Below are positions 1 through 8,284 of a stretch of 64,000 nucleotides of DNA, piece after piece. Where the stretch lies: NCBI RefSeq assembly GCF_003797835.1, contig NZ_RKMF01000001.1, positions 186,001-250,000 of the forward strand, given 5' to 3'. This DNA is from Kocuria soli (lineage in GTDB: Bacteria > Actinomycetota > Actinomycetes > Actinomycetales > Micrococcaceae). The notes under the pieces are model-generated. The model ran no database searches, was not told the origin of the DNA, and worked only from the letters and a program-made list of their open reading frames with translations. Positions within the stretch are counted from its first letter, which is position 1. Every line of letters begins with the position of its first letter. The translations under genes and the position numbers were made by a program.

Positions 1-1033
1 CTCCGATGGTGACTCGCACGCCCTCGCCCGCGAAGGCACGGACCGCGAGCGCCTGAGCGGCACAGGCACGGGCGAACCTGTCCGTCTCGGCACCCAGTGC
101 GAGCCAGACGAAGTTCGCCTGGGTGGCGGGAACCCAGCAACCCATGCGTTCGAGTTCGGCCTGGACCCTGTCCCGTTCGGAGGTGATCCGGTCCACGCGT
201 TCCTGGACCTGATCGGGGTTGCGCAACGTGGCCACTGCCGCTGCTTGGGCCAGTTCGGTCACGGCGAAGGGGACGGTGACCTTGCGCAGTTGTTCCGTGA
301 CGGGCTGCTGGGCGAGGCAGAACCCCACGCGCAAACCGGCCAGGCCGTGGGCCTTGGAGAAGGTGCGCAGCGCCACGACGTTCGGGTGGGACCGGTAGGT
401 GCGGATCCCGTCCACGACCTCCGGGTCGGACTGGAATTCCCGGTAGGCCTCGTCCACGACCACGACGACGTCCTCGGGAACCTCGGCCAGGAAGTCGTCC
501 ACGGCCGCCTGGGTCAGGGAGGGGCCGGTGGGGTTGTTGGGTGAGCACAGCAGGATCACCCGCGTGCGGTCCGTGACCGCGGCCAACATGGCCTGGAGGT
601 CGTGAGACCCGTCCGGCAGGTTGGGCACCTGGACGTTTCTGGCCCCGGCGGTGGTCACCAGAATGGGATAGGCCTCGAACGAGCGCCACGCGTAGAGGAC
701 TTCGTCCCCGGCGCCGTCCTCGTCAGTTCCTGCGAACGCTGCCAGGATCTGGGCGAGGGCTCCCAGGCTCCCGGCGCCCGTGACGATGTCCTCGACGGGA
801 ACCTCGAGCGATTCGGCGATCTGCGCACGTAGTTTCACGGTGGCGGGATCGGGATAGCGGTGCACCCCGGCGGCCGCTTCGGCAATAGCTTGCTGCGCGG
901 CGGGGACCGGTCCCCAGGGGTTCTCGTTGGAGGACAGCTTGTAGGGGGTCAGACCTTCGACGGGGGTCGGTGGCTTCCCCGCGGCATAGGCGGGCAGCGC
1001 TCCGAGGGCGGTGCGGGGGCGGATCGGGCTCAT
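1..1033 (-). CDS. hisC: HisC/Pat-type aminotransferase (3' end outside window)
   Basis: This is a class I/II PLP-dependent aminotransferase of the histidinol-phosphate / aromatic amino acid group. It would move an amino group between glutamate and histidinol phosphate or an aromatic 2-oxo acid in the cytoplasm. The protein begins MSPIRPRTALGALPAYAAG and shows the SNENPWGP substrate loop, CSPNNPTG, VVVDEAYREF, and SKAHGLAGLRVG around the PLP-binding lysine. About 344 codons are present and the C-terminus lies left of base 1. A -10-like TACAGT ends 6 nt before the ATG, so the message may be leaderless. It is divergent from purB. Without a his operon next to it, the aromatic aminotransferase (Pat) role is as likely as HisC. 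Confidence 0.85.
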   Translation of the reverse strand, partial: MSPIRPRTALGALPAYAAGKPPTPVEGLTPYKLSSNENPWGPVPAAQQAIAEAAAGVHRYPDPATVKLRAQIAESLEVPVEDIVTGAGSLGALAQILAAFAGTDEDGAGDEVLYAWRSFEAYPILVTTAGARNVQVPNLPDGSHDLQAMLAAVTDRTRVILLCSPNNPTGPSLTQAAVDDFLAEVPEDVVVVVDEAYREFQSDPEVVDGIRTYRSHPNVVALRTFSKAHGLAGLRVGFCLAQQPVTEQLRKVTVPFAVTELAQAAAVATLRNPDQVQERVDRITSERDRVQAELERMGCWVPATQANFVWLALGAETDRFARACAAQALAVRAFAGEGVRVTIG

Positions 1034-1039
1034 GGGCTC

Positions 1040-1045
1040 ACTGTA
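1040..1045 (-). promoter_or_regulatory. -10 element of aminotransferase gene (leaderless)
   Basis: TACAGT on the minus strand lies 6 nt before the ATG at 1033. The same geometry recurs at several other genes in this window. No convincing -35 is visible. Confidence 0.4.
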
Positions 1046-1165
1046 GCCGTGCCCGGTGCCGCGTAACCCGTCACGGAACTTCAGATTCCTGCGCTCTTCG
1101 TGGGCCGGCCGTCACGAGGTGGCGCCATGACCGCCGACGCTGCCCGGGATGGAACAATGTCGACC

Positions 1166-2608
1166 ATGGCCGAGACCTCACCTGCTTCCGTCCCCAGCCG
1201 TCGCCCGTTGGCTCAAGCCGATCCGCCCATTGCCCTGGGCGCTCTCGACGGGCGTTACCGCCCCGCCGTGGCACCTCTGGTGGAGCACCTGTCGGAAGCA
1301 GCGCTGAACCGCAACCGCATACACGTCGAGGTCGAGTGGTTCATCCACCTGTGTGCGCGGCAGGTTCTTCCCGGCCTGTCACCGCTGAGCTCCGAGCAAA
1401 TCGAGGGCCTGCGCAGGATCGTGGCCGATTTCGACGCCGCCGCCGTGGCCGAACTGGCCGAGATCGAAGCGGTCACGGTGCACGACGTGAAGGCCGTGGA
1501 GTACTTCATCGGGCGGCGGCTGGCGGACCTGGGCCTGGAGCACCTCAAGCCCCTGGTGCACTTCGCCTGCACCTCGGAGGACATCAACAACCTGGCCTAC
1601 GCCGTGGGCGTGCGCGACGCCGTCGTGGGGGTCTGGGCCCCGGCCGCCCAGGAACTGGTCGGGCAGATCAGGAACATGGCCGAGACGTCGTCCCAGGTCT
1701 CCATGCTGTCCCGGACCCACGGGCAGCCGGCCACGCCCACGACGCTTGGCAAGGAACTCGCGGTCTTCACGCACCGCCTGGGCCGGCAGCTCGAACGGGT
1801 GCGCGCCACTCAGTTCCTGGGAAAGATCAACGGCGCCACCGGCACCTACGCCGCCCATGTCTCAGCGGCCCCAACCGCGGACTGGCAGGACATCTCCCGG
1901 ACGTTCGTGGAGGGCCTCGGACTCACCTGGAACCCCCTGACCACCCAGATCGAGTCGCACGACTGGCAGGCCGAGCTGTACGCAGACGTTGCACGGTTCA
2001 ATCGGATCCTGCACAACCTGTGCACGGACATCTGGTCCTACATCTCCATCGGGTTCTTCCGCCAGGTGCCGGTCGCGGGAGCCACGGGCTCGTCGACCAT
2101 GCCGCACAAGGTCAACCCCATCCGGTTCGAGAACGCGGAGGCCAACCTGGAGATCTCCTGCTCCCTGCTCGACACCCTGGGCGCCACGCTGGTGACCTCG
2201 CGGTGGCAGCGCGACCTCACGGACTCCTCCTCGCAACGCAACATCGGCACTGCCTTCGGACACTCCCTCCTGGCTATCTCCAACGTCGCCAAGGGTCTGG
2301 ACCGGTTGGACGTCGCGGAAGACGTCATGGCCGCGGACCTCGAGGTCAACTGGGAAGTCCTCGGCGAGGCGATCCAGACCGTCATGCGGGCGGAAGCCAT
2401 CGCGGGAACCGCGGGCATGGACGACCCCTACGAACGTCTCAAGGAACTCACCCGTGGGCACCGCGTGGACAAGCAACGGATGCAGGCGTTCGTTGCGGAG
2501 CTCGGGTTGAGCCCGGAGGCCGAGCAGCGTCTGGCCGAGCTGACCCCGGCGACGTACACCGGGTTGGCCTCGACCCTGGTGGGGCACGTGCGCGCCGACA
2601 AGTCCTGA
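1166..2608 (+). CDS. purB: Adenylosuccinate lyase PurB
   Basis: PurB cleaves SAICAR to AICAR and adenylosuccinate to AMP, releasing fumarate in both steps of purine synthesis. The 480-residue product matches the fumarase/aspartase superfamily. TSEDINN lies near residue 136, HGQPATPTT with the catalytic histidine near 185, and the signature SSTMPHKVNPIRFENAEANL near 309. GALDGRYRP near the N-terminus is typical of the longer E. coli-like PurB class. I chose the ATG at 1166 because AACAAT at 1153-1158 sits at leaderless spacing. In-frame starts at 1157 and 1127 (the latter behind GAGGTGG) are possible and would add 3 or 13 residues. It is a single gene, divergent from the aminotransferase, with the other window purine genes 55 kb away. 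Confidence 0.95.
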   Translation: MAETSPASVPSRRPLAQADPPIALGALDGRYRPAVAPLVEHLSEAALNRNRIHVEVEWFIHLCARQVLPGLSPLSSEQIEGLRRIVADFDAAAVAELAEIEAVTVHDVKAVEYFIGRRLADLGLEHLKPLVHFACTSEDINNLAYAVGVRDAVVGVWAPAAQELVGQIRNMAETSSQVSMLSRTHGQPATPTTLGKELAVFTHRLGRQLERVRATQFLGKINGATGTYAAHVSAAPTADWQDISRTFVEGLGLTWNPLTTQIESHDWQAELYADVARFNRILHNLCTDIWSYISIGFFRQVPVAGATGSSTMPHKVNPIRFENAEANLEISCSLLDTLGATLVTSRWQRDLTDSSSQRNIGTAFGHSLLAISNVAKGLDRLDVAEDVMAADLEVNWEVLGEAIQTVMRAEAIAGTAGMDDPYERLKELTRGHRVDKQRMQAFVAELGLSPEAEQRLAELTPATYTGLASTLVGHVRADKS

Positions 2609-2630
2609 TCGGAGTGGGGAAGCCGGCGGC

Positions 2631-3527
2631 TCAGCTCGCCTTGGGCACCCACCCCGGGGTGCGCAGCAGTCGAAGGCGGGTTTCGGCACCGACGTACCCC
2701 TGGAATTCGGCCTCGGCTCCGCCGTCCACGATGTAGTCGAAGGCCTCCCCACCCAGGCGTTCCGCCATCATGGCGAAGGTCAGCGCCCGTACGGCGTCGT
2801 CTGCACCCACAACGGCGCTGTCCCACCAGCGGCCGTGAACAACGGCGCTTTCCGCGCGGACCGCGCCGGTAACCGCGTCGGGGGTCAGTGCTCGCGGGCT
2901 CGTGATTCGAGCGGTGGAGCCGAGGACGGCGAAGGACCGCAGGCCGCAGCGCAACGGCAGGTGCAAGGACGAGAATTCCTGCCCCAAGGCGTCGACGATC
3001 TCCCAGGCCGCACCGACCGACACGACCGCAGGCCCCACCACTGCCGCGAGCGCGGCGGCAGGGTCCGCCTGGAGAACACGGGAGACGATCTCTTCGGCCG
3101 CCCAGGCGCAACCGATGTCCCACAAATCCAGAACGGTGCCGCGGCGCAGGTAGAGGCGCCTCGTTGCGGCGTCGTAGGCGAACGGTTCATCCGGGTGCAA
3201 CAGGTGGACCGCTCCCCCGGACTCCGTCGGGGCCATTTCGACGACGGGGTGGACCAGGCCGCCGCTGAGCCTGGACGCTTCCTGTGCGCGCTCCAGGATG
3301 GCCGCGAAGGCGCCGGACACCTCCATGACCACGTCGTCGTGATCCGCGAAGGCGTGAAACATGGTGAGTTCGGAATCCGCCCGGTCCGTTCCGACGGCGC
3401 GCGAGAGTTCGTCGAACACTGAATCCGCCACACCGCAGGCGATCAGATGCGTGAGCGGCTCGGTGGCGTGGACAGCTGGGGTCGCCGATTCCGGACCGCG
3501 GCTGCGGCAGGTGGCGGGGACGGTCAT
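2631..3527 (-). CDS. ApbE-like FAD:protein FMN transferase, degenerate
   Basis: The 298-residue product resembles the ApbE family, which attaches FMN covalently to threonine in electron-transfer proteins. Landmarks are DSELTMFH near residue 53, SRLSGGLVHPVV, LDLWDIGCAWAAEEI (normally LDLGGIAKGYAVD) and a C-terminal D-rich segment followed by ALTFAMMAERLG. The DPTVG and H-x-I-D-P elements expected of active ApbE are replaced by other residues. There is no obvious signal peptide or lipobox, unlike many exported ApbE proteins, and no Nqr/Rnf-type flavoprotein substrate nearby. The ATG at 3527 has AGAGGG about 6 nt upstream. The fold assignment is moderately sure, but transferase activity is doubtful. 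It converges on purB with a 22 nt gap. Confidence 0.6.
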   Translation of the reverse strand: MTVPATCRSRGPESATPAVHATEPLTHLIACGVADSVFDELSRAVGTDRADSELTMFHAFADHDDVVMEVSGAFAAILERAQEASRLSGGLVHPVVEMAPTESGGAVHLLHPDEPFAYDAATRRLYLRRGTVLDLWDIGCAWAAEEIVSRVLQADPAAALAAVVGPAVVSVGAAWEIVDALGQEFSSLHLPLRCGLRSFAVLGSTARITSPRALTPDAVTGAVRAESAVVHGRWWDSAVVGADDAVRALTFAMMAERLGGEAFDYIVDGGAEAEFQGYVGAETRLRLLRTPGWVPKAS

Positions 3528-3866
3528 CGTGGCCCTCTATCAGCGACGGTGGAAGTCGGGGTGGACGGGGTCACCTGGCGGCACGTCCCGTTGACGCATC
3601 GCTCCGACCACACCTGCCGGCCATTCCCCCAGCCCCGTGTACTACGACGAGTTAGAATCTACCGAACTTGGAACTTCCTGGGAACCCCATAACCTACCCA
3701 TCGGTATGTGATGTAACCAACTCGTAGGTATACCCGCTCAATACCGGTGTGACCTGCGCAGATACATGCATTTGATACCTATGCGTAGTCCCAGAGTAGT
3801 TTCTGGGCACTATTAAGTAGTTCTTCCAGTACCTCGTCGCAAACTAGGGTGCACGCCCTACACAAA
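3528..3866. other. ORF-free spacer with AT-rich core
   Basis: No convincing gene lies between the ApbE-like start and the terminator at 3867. The core from about 3640 to 3860 is much richer in A+T than its surroundings. It contains a near-inverted pair, cgtaggtat (3724-3732) and atacctatg (3776-3784), and a direct repeat of agtagtt. It must hold the ApbE-like promoter, but no clear -35/-10 pair stands out. Confidence 0.5.
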
Positions 3867-3898
3867 AGGCGGGCGGCACCCGTGGGTGCCGCCCGCCT
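3867..3898 (-). terminator. Intrinsic terminator of the 3925-4743 gene
   Basis: Near-perfect hairpin with arms AGGCGGGCGGCACCC and GGTGCCGCCCGCCT around a 3-nt loop. On the minus strand it is followed by TTTTG, 26 nt after the stop codon of the membrane-associated protein gene. Confidence 0.85.
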
Positions 3899-3924
3899 GA
3901 CGTTCAGTGAACTCTCAGTGACAT

Positions 3925-4743
3925 TCAGCCCTGCTTCTGTTCCCCACTCCCGAGTTCAGCGGTCTGTTCCTGCTGGGCGTCTTCCGACTGACCCTTCTCC
4001 TTGCCGTCCTTGAACTTCGGCGCACGGTCCACCTCCGCGAGCGCCTCCGGGAACGTCGGCCCCAGTTCGCCGAAGGCCTGATGGGTGGCCTTGACCACGG
4101 TGCGAGCAAGGGCGTAGTTCGCGCCCCCACCCACCACGGCCCCGATGCCGAAAGGCAACGCACGGCCCAGGATCGCGCCGGACTGGCGCTTGAGGAACCG
4201 CTTGATGAACATGTTGCGCAACGTGCGGCTCATCGAGGCGCCCTGCCCGCCGCCGCTGCCCAGGGCCATGCCCCAGTTCGAGTTCAAGGCCCCGGCCTTG
4301 CCCCCGTTGGCCAGCACCTGGGTCATGAGCGCCTCGCCGTCGTCACCGAGCATGAGAGCCATGACCATCGCGCGGGTCTTCTCCGGGTCCTCCGTGGAAA
4401 CGCCGTGGAGCTCAGCGATGGCTTGGGCGAACAGCGCCGTCATCTCCAGGTAGGCACCCACGGAAGCGGCCGAGACGCCCAGGGAAGTCACCGTGCCGAT
4501 GCCGGGAACCATGGCCAGCCCACCGGTCGCCCCACCACCTGCGGTGGTCGCGCGGATGTACTGCTTCTCCAGTCGCTTGGCGATCTGCGTGGGGGTCTCC
4601 TCCGGGTGCTCACGGCGGAGCCGCTTGACCCACCGCAGGACCACCGGTCGCTGGACACGCAACGTGGTGTCCATGAAGTTGGTGGTCGCCTCCGTGGGCT
4701 TACCGGAGTCGTCGAATGCGTGCTTGAGGGGATTAAGAACCAC
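3925..4743 (-). CDS. Conserved membrane-associated protein, possibly EcsC-like
   Basis: The function is unknown. The 272-residue protein has a basic N-terminal third, a glycine-rich hydrophobic stretch near residues 70-100 containing AMVPGIGTVTSLG, a second one near 195-215 (RALPFGIGAVVGGGANY), and a hydrophilic Lys/Glu/Gln-rich tail. The first hydrophobic motif recalls EcsC-family proteins, but the match is loose. The start is GTG at 4743 with GAGGAG about 7 nt upstream. It is followed by a strong terminator and so is probably the last or only gene of its unit. The broken pyruvate-kinase-like gene lies upstream in the same direction, but a TACAGT hexamer at about 4793-4798 suggests a promoter of its own. 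The gene is surely real; its role cannot be read from the sequence. Confidence 0.75.
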   Translation of the reverse strand: MVLNPLKHAFDDSGKPTEATTNFMDTTLRVQRPVVLRWVKRLRREHPEETPTQIAKRLEKQYIRATTAGGGATGGLAMVPGIGTVTSLGVSAASVGAYLEMTALFAQAIAELHGVSTEDPEKTRAMVMALMLGDDGEALMTQVLANGGKAGALNSNWGMALGSGGGQGASMSRTLRNMFIKRFLKRQSGAILGRALPFGIGAVVGGGANYALARTVVKATHQAFGELGPTFPEALAEVDRAPKFKDGKEKGQSEDAQQEQTAELGSGEQKQG

Positions 4744-4868
4744 GAAGTACTCCTCGTCTTGGGATCACCTGGTCGGTGAGCACAACTCTGACTGTAGTCT
4801 CGCCGCAGGATCGGGACGCAGGAAACCACGCTACGGCAGAAACAATCAGCCCACTTGGTGGTTCGCGA

Positions 4869-6906
4869 CTAGCGGAGTTGCGGATCCCAGGACTCCAGGC
4901 GGCGCAGCAGGTCGGCCTTCTTGGACAGGTGGCCGTCCATCCGTCCCAGGATCGAGTCAAGGGTCGCGATGGCTCCAGAAATGAAGGGCCCTTGTTGAGC
5001 ATGACGCACTCTGCCCGTTGACCGGCACCCGCATCGGTCACCTCGGCGCGGGAGGGCAGACCGGAACGGGCCTGACTCTCCAGGACCTGCGTAGCCCAGA
5101 CCACCGGGACACGCGCCGCCTCGCACAGCCAGATGATCTCCTCCTGCAGTTCCACCAGGCGTTCGAAGCCGGCTTCCACTGCCAGGTCGCCGCGAGCGAT
5201 CATCACGGCGCACCCGGTCCTGCCCAGCATGCGCAGGAGCATTTGCGGCAGTGACTGGAATCCGCTCACCGTCTCGATCTTCAGGACGACATCGATCTCC
5301 GCCCCCTGGATGCGGGCCAATGCCTCCAGAAGATCATCGATGTCCTGTGGCGACCGGGCGAAGGACAGTTGGAGGATGTCGGCGTGCTCCGCGACGAACG
5401 GAAGTTTTTCGCGGTCCTGCGGCGAAAGGGCGGACAACCGCAATGACGTGTCGGGGAAGTTCAACCCCTTCTCCGCCTTGAGTTTGACCCCGCCAGGCCG
5501 GCACCGCGTGACCTCCACGACCATCCGATCGGGGTCGACCGAACGAATCACGGTGCCCAGTTTCCCGTCGTCGATCAGCACGCGCTGCCCGACCTCGGCG
5601 TCGTCGAAAGCCTCCGGGAGGGAGCAGCCGATCACGACAGGCGCGCCGTCGGCGGCATCGGTGGGGACGTGTCCCGGGTGAGGGTGATCAGGTCACCCTC
5701 ACGGACCCTGAAGGACATCTCGGCAGCGGGTAGTTCGTCCACGATCGCGACGGCGCCCCTGACGTCCGTGAGCTCCAGGCCGGTGGCGAAGGAGACGGAC
5801 TTCCGGGATTCGACCAGCACCCGGTCGGCGTGGACCGCCAGGACTCGGAGCCGACGTCGTGACCCGCGTGCCTCACGAATACTGACGTCCTCGCCGTCTC
5901 GGAGACCCTGCAGCCACAAGACGTCATTCAGCTGAATGCTCGACAGGTCCCCGTCCAGTGCCGCCGGGGTGGGATCGGTCGGGTGATCCCGGGGCACCAG
6001 CCAGGCGCGCGCCGGTTCCACGACCGCGCCACTGACGTCACGCCGTGGTTTGATCCGACGCACGCGCGGGCCGGGCAGGATCGGGCCCGTGCGCAGTTTC
6101 GGACCACCCAGGTCCATCGCAATCTTGACCCCACGACCGGCCGCTTCCCCCGCCGCCCGGCCGTTCCGGATCATCCGGGACCACCGATCGGGCCCGTCGT
6201 GGGCACAGTTGATCCGGGCGACGTCCATGCCCGATGTGACGTAGTCGCGGACCAGGTCGGGGTCCTCGGCCGCCTCGCTCGGCAGGGTCACCATGATCCT
6301 GGTGTTCCGGTGGGCCGAGGCCGGGCCGAAGATCTCCTCCGTGTTCTTGGCGAGCAACGCGGTTCCCGGACTGACCGATGGCACCGGGTCCACGGACACC
6401 GAGTCGGGCGCTGCCGAGGAGCTGCGCGTTCCGGCTTCCAGCTGACCGGTCGGCCGCTCGTCCGAGCCGTCCTGGGCGAGGACGGCGGCCAGCGTGGCAC
6501 GGACCGCCACAAGGTGCTCCATGACATCGGATTCCATGGGCCCCAGGGAGGAGACCCCCAGGCTCGCCAACCCCCGTTGGAGGTCGCGGATGTCCAGTCC
6601 GCGCACCGCGACGTAATCCACCAGGTTCACGGCGGAGGCTGCGGCCCCGCCGGTGGCCCCTTGCAGATCGGTGAGAGACCGGCGGCGGGAGTCCCGGAGG
6701 TGCTCGATCAGGTCCCCGACCACCTCGTACAGTTCACCGGCCAGTTCCGTCCGGGTGGGCGGCGCGGGCATCGACGCGTTCGGCGCGGTCATCGCGAGAT
6801 CGTCGATCCTGGCCTGGATCGCTGCCCGACCTGGCGTGCCGGACGTGGCCTCCTCTGCGGGCCTCGGTGCGGTATCCGGCGTGTTCTGCTGCGGGGGTTT
6901 GCGCAC
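4869..6906 (-). pseudogene. Pyruvate-kinase-like gene with two frameshifts
   Basis: Three reading frames together encode one pyruvate-kinase-like protein of about 680 residues. Pyruvate kinase converts phosphoenolpyruvate and ADP to pyruvate and ATP. This family adds a long N-terminal extension of about 190 residues and lacks the usual C-terminal regulatory domain. Conserved pieces are MDVARINCAHDG, AMDLGGPKLRTG, VLIDDGKLGTVI, SFARSPQDIDDL, VLKIET, MIARGDLAVEAG, WATQVLES, GLPSRAEVTDA and ECVMLNKGP. Frame 1 runs from GTG 6906 (AGAGGA upstream) to near 5668, frame 2 continues to near 4988, and frame 3 ends at 4869. Each break is explained by one missing base; the second lies in an AAGGGCCCTT run. 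Either the gene is inactivated or the assembly has two base errors. A housekeeping pyruvate kinase is presumably elsewhere. Confidence 0.8.
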
Positions 6907-6974
6907 GCTGTCCTCTCACACGTGGAAGTCTTGGCACCAGCTTCGGGCAATGACATGAACAGGAGGTGGCCTTC

Positions 6975-7820
6975 GTGGAGCGCATGGGGCCAAAGCCCGC
7001 CCGCCGATTCCTGACTGCCGCCGACGCCTGGGCGGAGCTGACCCAGGACGAGGAGACCGAGGGGTGGATCCTGAGCATCGACGGCGCGGAGCAGTCCCAC
7101 GTGGATGCCCGCAATCCCCGCCGGGTGTTCTACGAGTACCTCCGGCGCATCGCCAACGTGATCGACTGCGCCGCCCCAGCGGGGCACCCCTTGAAGGCAG
7201 TGCACCTGGGTGGAGGCGCCATGACCCTGCCGCGGTACGTCGCCGCGACCAGACCCGGCTCACAGCAGCTGGTCGTGGAACTGGCGCGTGAGTTGCCCGA
7301 CTTCGTCCTGTCCCACATCCCGTGGCCTGAGGGTGCCGCCGTCGAGGTGATGCACGGGGACGCACGGGAGGCATTGCCCCGCATTGCGCAGAGCCGGGCG
7401 GCCCCGGCCGACGTCGTCGTTCTGGATGTCTTCGCCGGGGCTGACGCGCCACTCCACCTACGTGAACGAGCGTTCTACGAACAGGTACGGGACACCATGG
7501 CACCGGGTGGGGTCCTGCTGGTGAATGTCGGGGACGATCCCGGACTCAAGTTCTTCGCCGAGCAGGTCGAGGTCTTGGGCTCCCCCGACCGCAGCGGTGG
7601 GGAGCCCGTGTTCTCCGACCTGTGGTGCCTGACCGAACAGTCGATGCTGACGGGCCGGAACCCGGGAAACCTGATCCTGGTTGCCCGGGACCGGGCCGTA
7701 CCGGATTCGTGGCGGGACGCTCTGGTTGCGGCCGGTCCCCATCCAGCGGCCGTGCTGGACAGGTGGGAACTGGAGGACTGGGTCCGCTCCCTCCGGAATC
7801 CGCGAGGGCCCGGGCACTAA
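6975..7820 (+). CDS. Spermidine-synthase-like SAM-dependent methyltransferase
   Basis: The 281-residue cytoplasmic protein has the Rossmann fold of spermidine synthases and class I methyltransferases. Motif I is AVHLGGGAMTLPRYV, followed by VVELARELPDF, then DAREALPRI and DVVVLDVFAGADAP. Related actinobacterial proteins are annotated as spermidine synthase or as fused aminopropyltransferase-like proteins; the real substrate is unknown. A textbook AGGAGG at 6961-6966 selects the GTG at 6975 (spacing 8); an ATG at 6984 is also in frame. It is divergent from the broken pyruvate-kinase-like gene with 68 bp between starts. Its TAA overlaps the stop of the convergent acylphosphatase gene by 4 bases. 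Confidence 0.75.
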   Translation: MERMGPKPARRFLTAADAWAELTQDEETEGWILSIDGAEQSHVDARNPRRVFYEYLRRIANVIDCAAPAGHPLKAVHLGGGAMTLPRYVAATRPGSQQLVVELARELPDFVLSHIPWPEGAAVEVMHGDAREALPRIAQSRAAPADVVVLDVFAGADAPLHLRERAFYEQVRDTMAPGGVLLVNVGDDPGLKFFAEQVEVLGSPDRSGGEPVFSDLWCLTEQSMLTGRNPGNLILVARDRAVPDSWRDALVAAGPHPAAVLDRWELEDWVRSLRNPRGPGH

Positions 7821-8101
7821 CCGGTCGTGAAACCGTTGAGCCCGCCCCGAGCGTCTTCGTAGTGGGCGTCCACCTTGAACACGGCCCCGGGGGCGTCCGG
7901 ACCCTGGATTTCACGCAGGAGGTCGCGAACTGCCCACCGTGGCCCCTCGGCGACAACCTCGACGGAGCCGTCGTGACGGTTGACCGCCGAGCCCACCAGC
8001 CCTAACTTCTCGGACTGTCGCCAGGTCCAATACCTGAACCCCACGCCCTGGACCGTGCCCTGGACGAGCGCGGTGACACGGATCTGTTCATCGGTGTTCA
8101 T
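7817..8101 (-). CDS. acyP: Acylphosphatase
   Basis: This small cytoplasmic enzyme hydrolyses carboxyl-phosphate bonds such as those in acetyl phosphate or 1,3-bisphosphoglycerate. The 94-residue length is the family norm. Both signatures are present: GTVQGVGFRYW with the phosphate-binding arginine near residue 23, and GSAVNRHDGSVEVVAEG with the catalytic asparagine near residue 41. The ATG at 8101 has AGGGAG 5-6 nt upstream. An open frame continues upstream to 8278, but those extra 59 codons show no family similarity, so the shorter start is preferred. The 183 bp between it and the DsbA-like gene hold nothing I recognise. Confidence 0.92.
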   Translation of the reverse strand: MNTDEQIRVTALVQGTVQGVGFRYWTWRQSEKLGLVGSAVNRHDGSVEVVAEGPRWAVRDLLREIQGPDAPGAVFKVDAHYEDARGGLNGFTTG

Positions 8102-8284
8102 GGCAACTCCCTGGTCGGCCAGGCGTGGGGCCTCGGCGGCGGAAGCATTGTTCCCACGCTTGACGGCGAAGACGGAATGTCCCGGGTGTTGGAGCGGGGC
8201 GGGACGCGGGCGTCGTCCGGTGAGGCGCGCAAGCCAAGCCATGACTCCGCGCCCTTCGGGTGTGTCTGCGTTGCCCATGGTGAT

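Noticed and set aside
8102-8278. N-terminal extension of the acylphosphatase
   Set aside because: The 59 extra codons have no family similarity, while the internal ATG at 8101 has a good ribosome-binding site and gives the normal 94-residue length.
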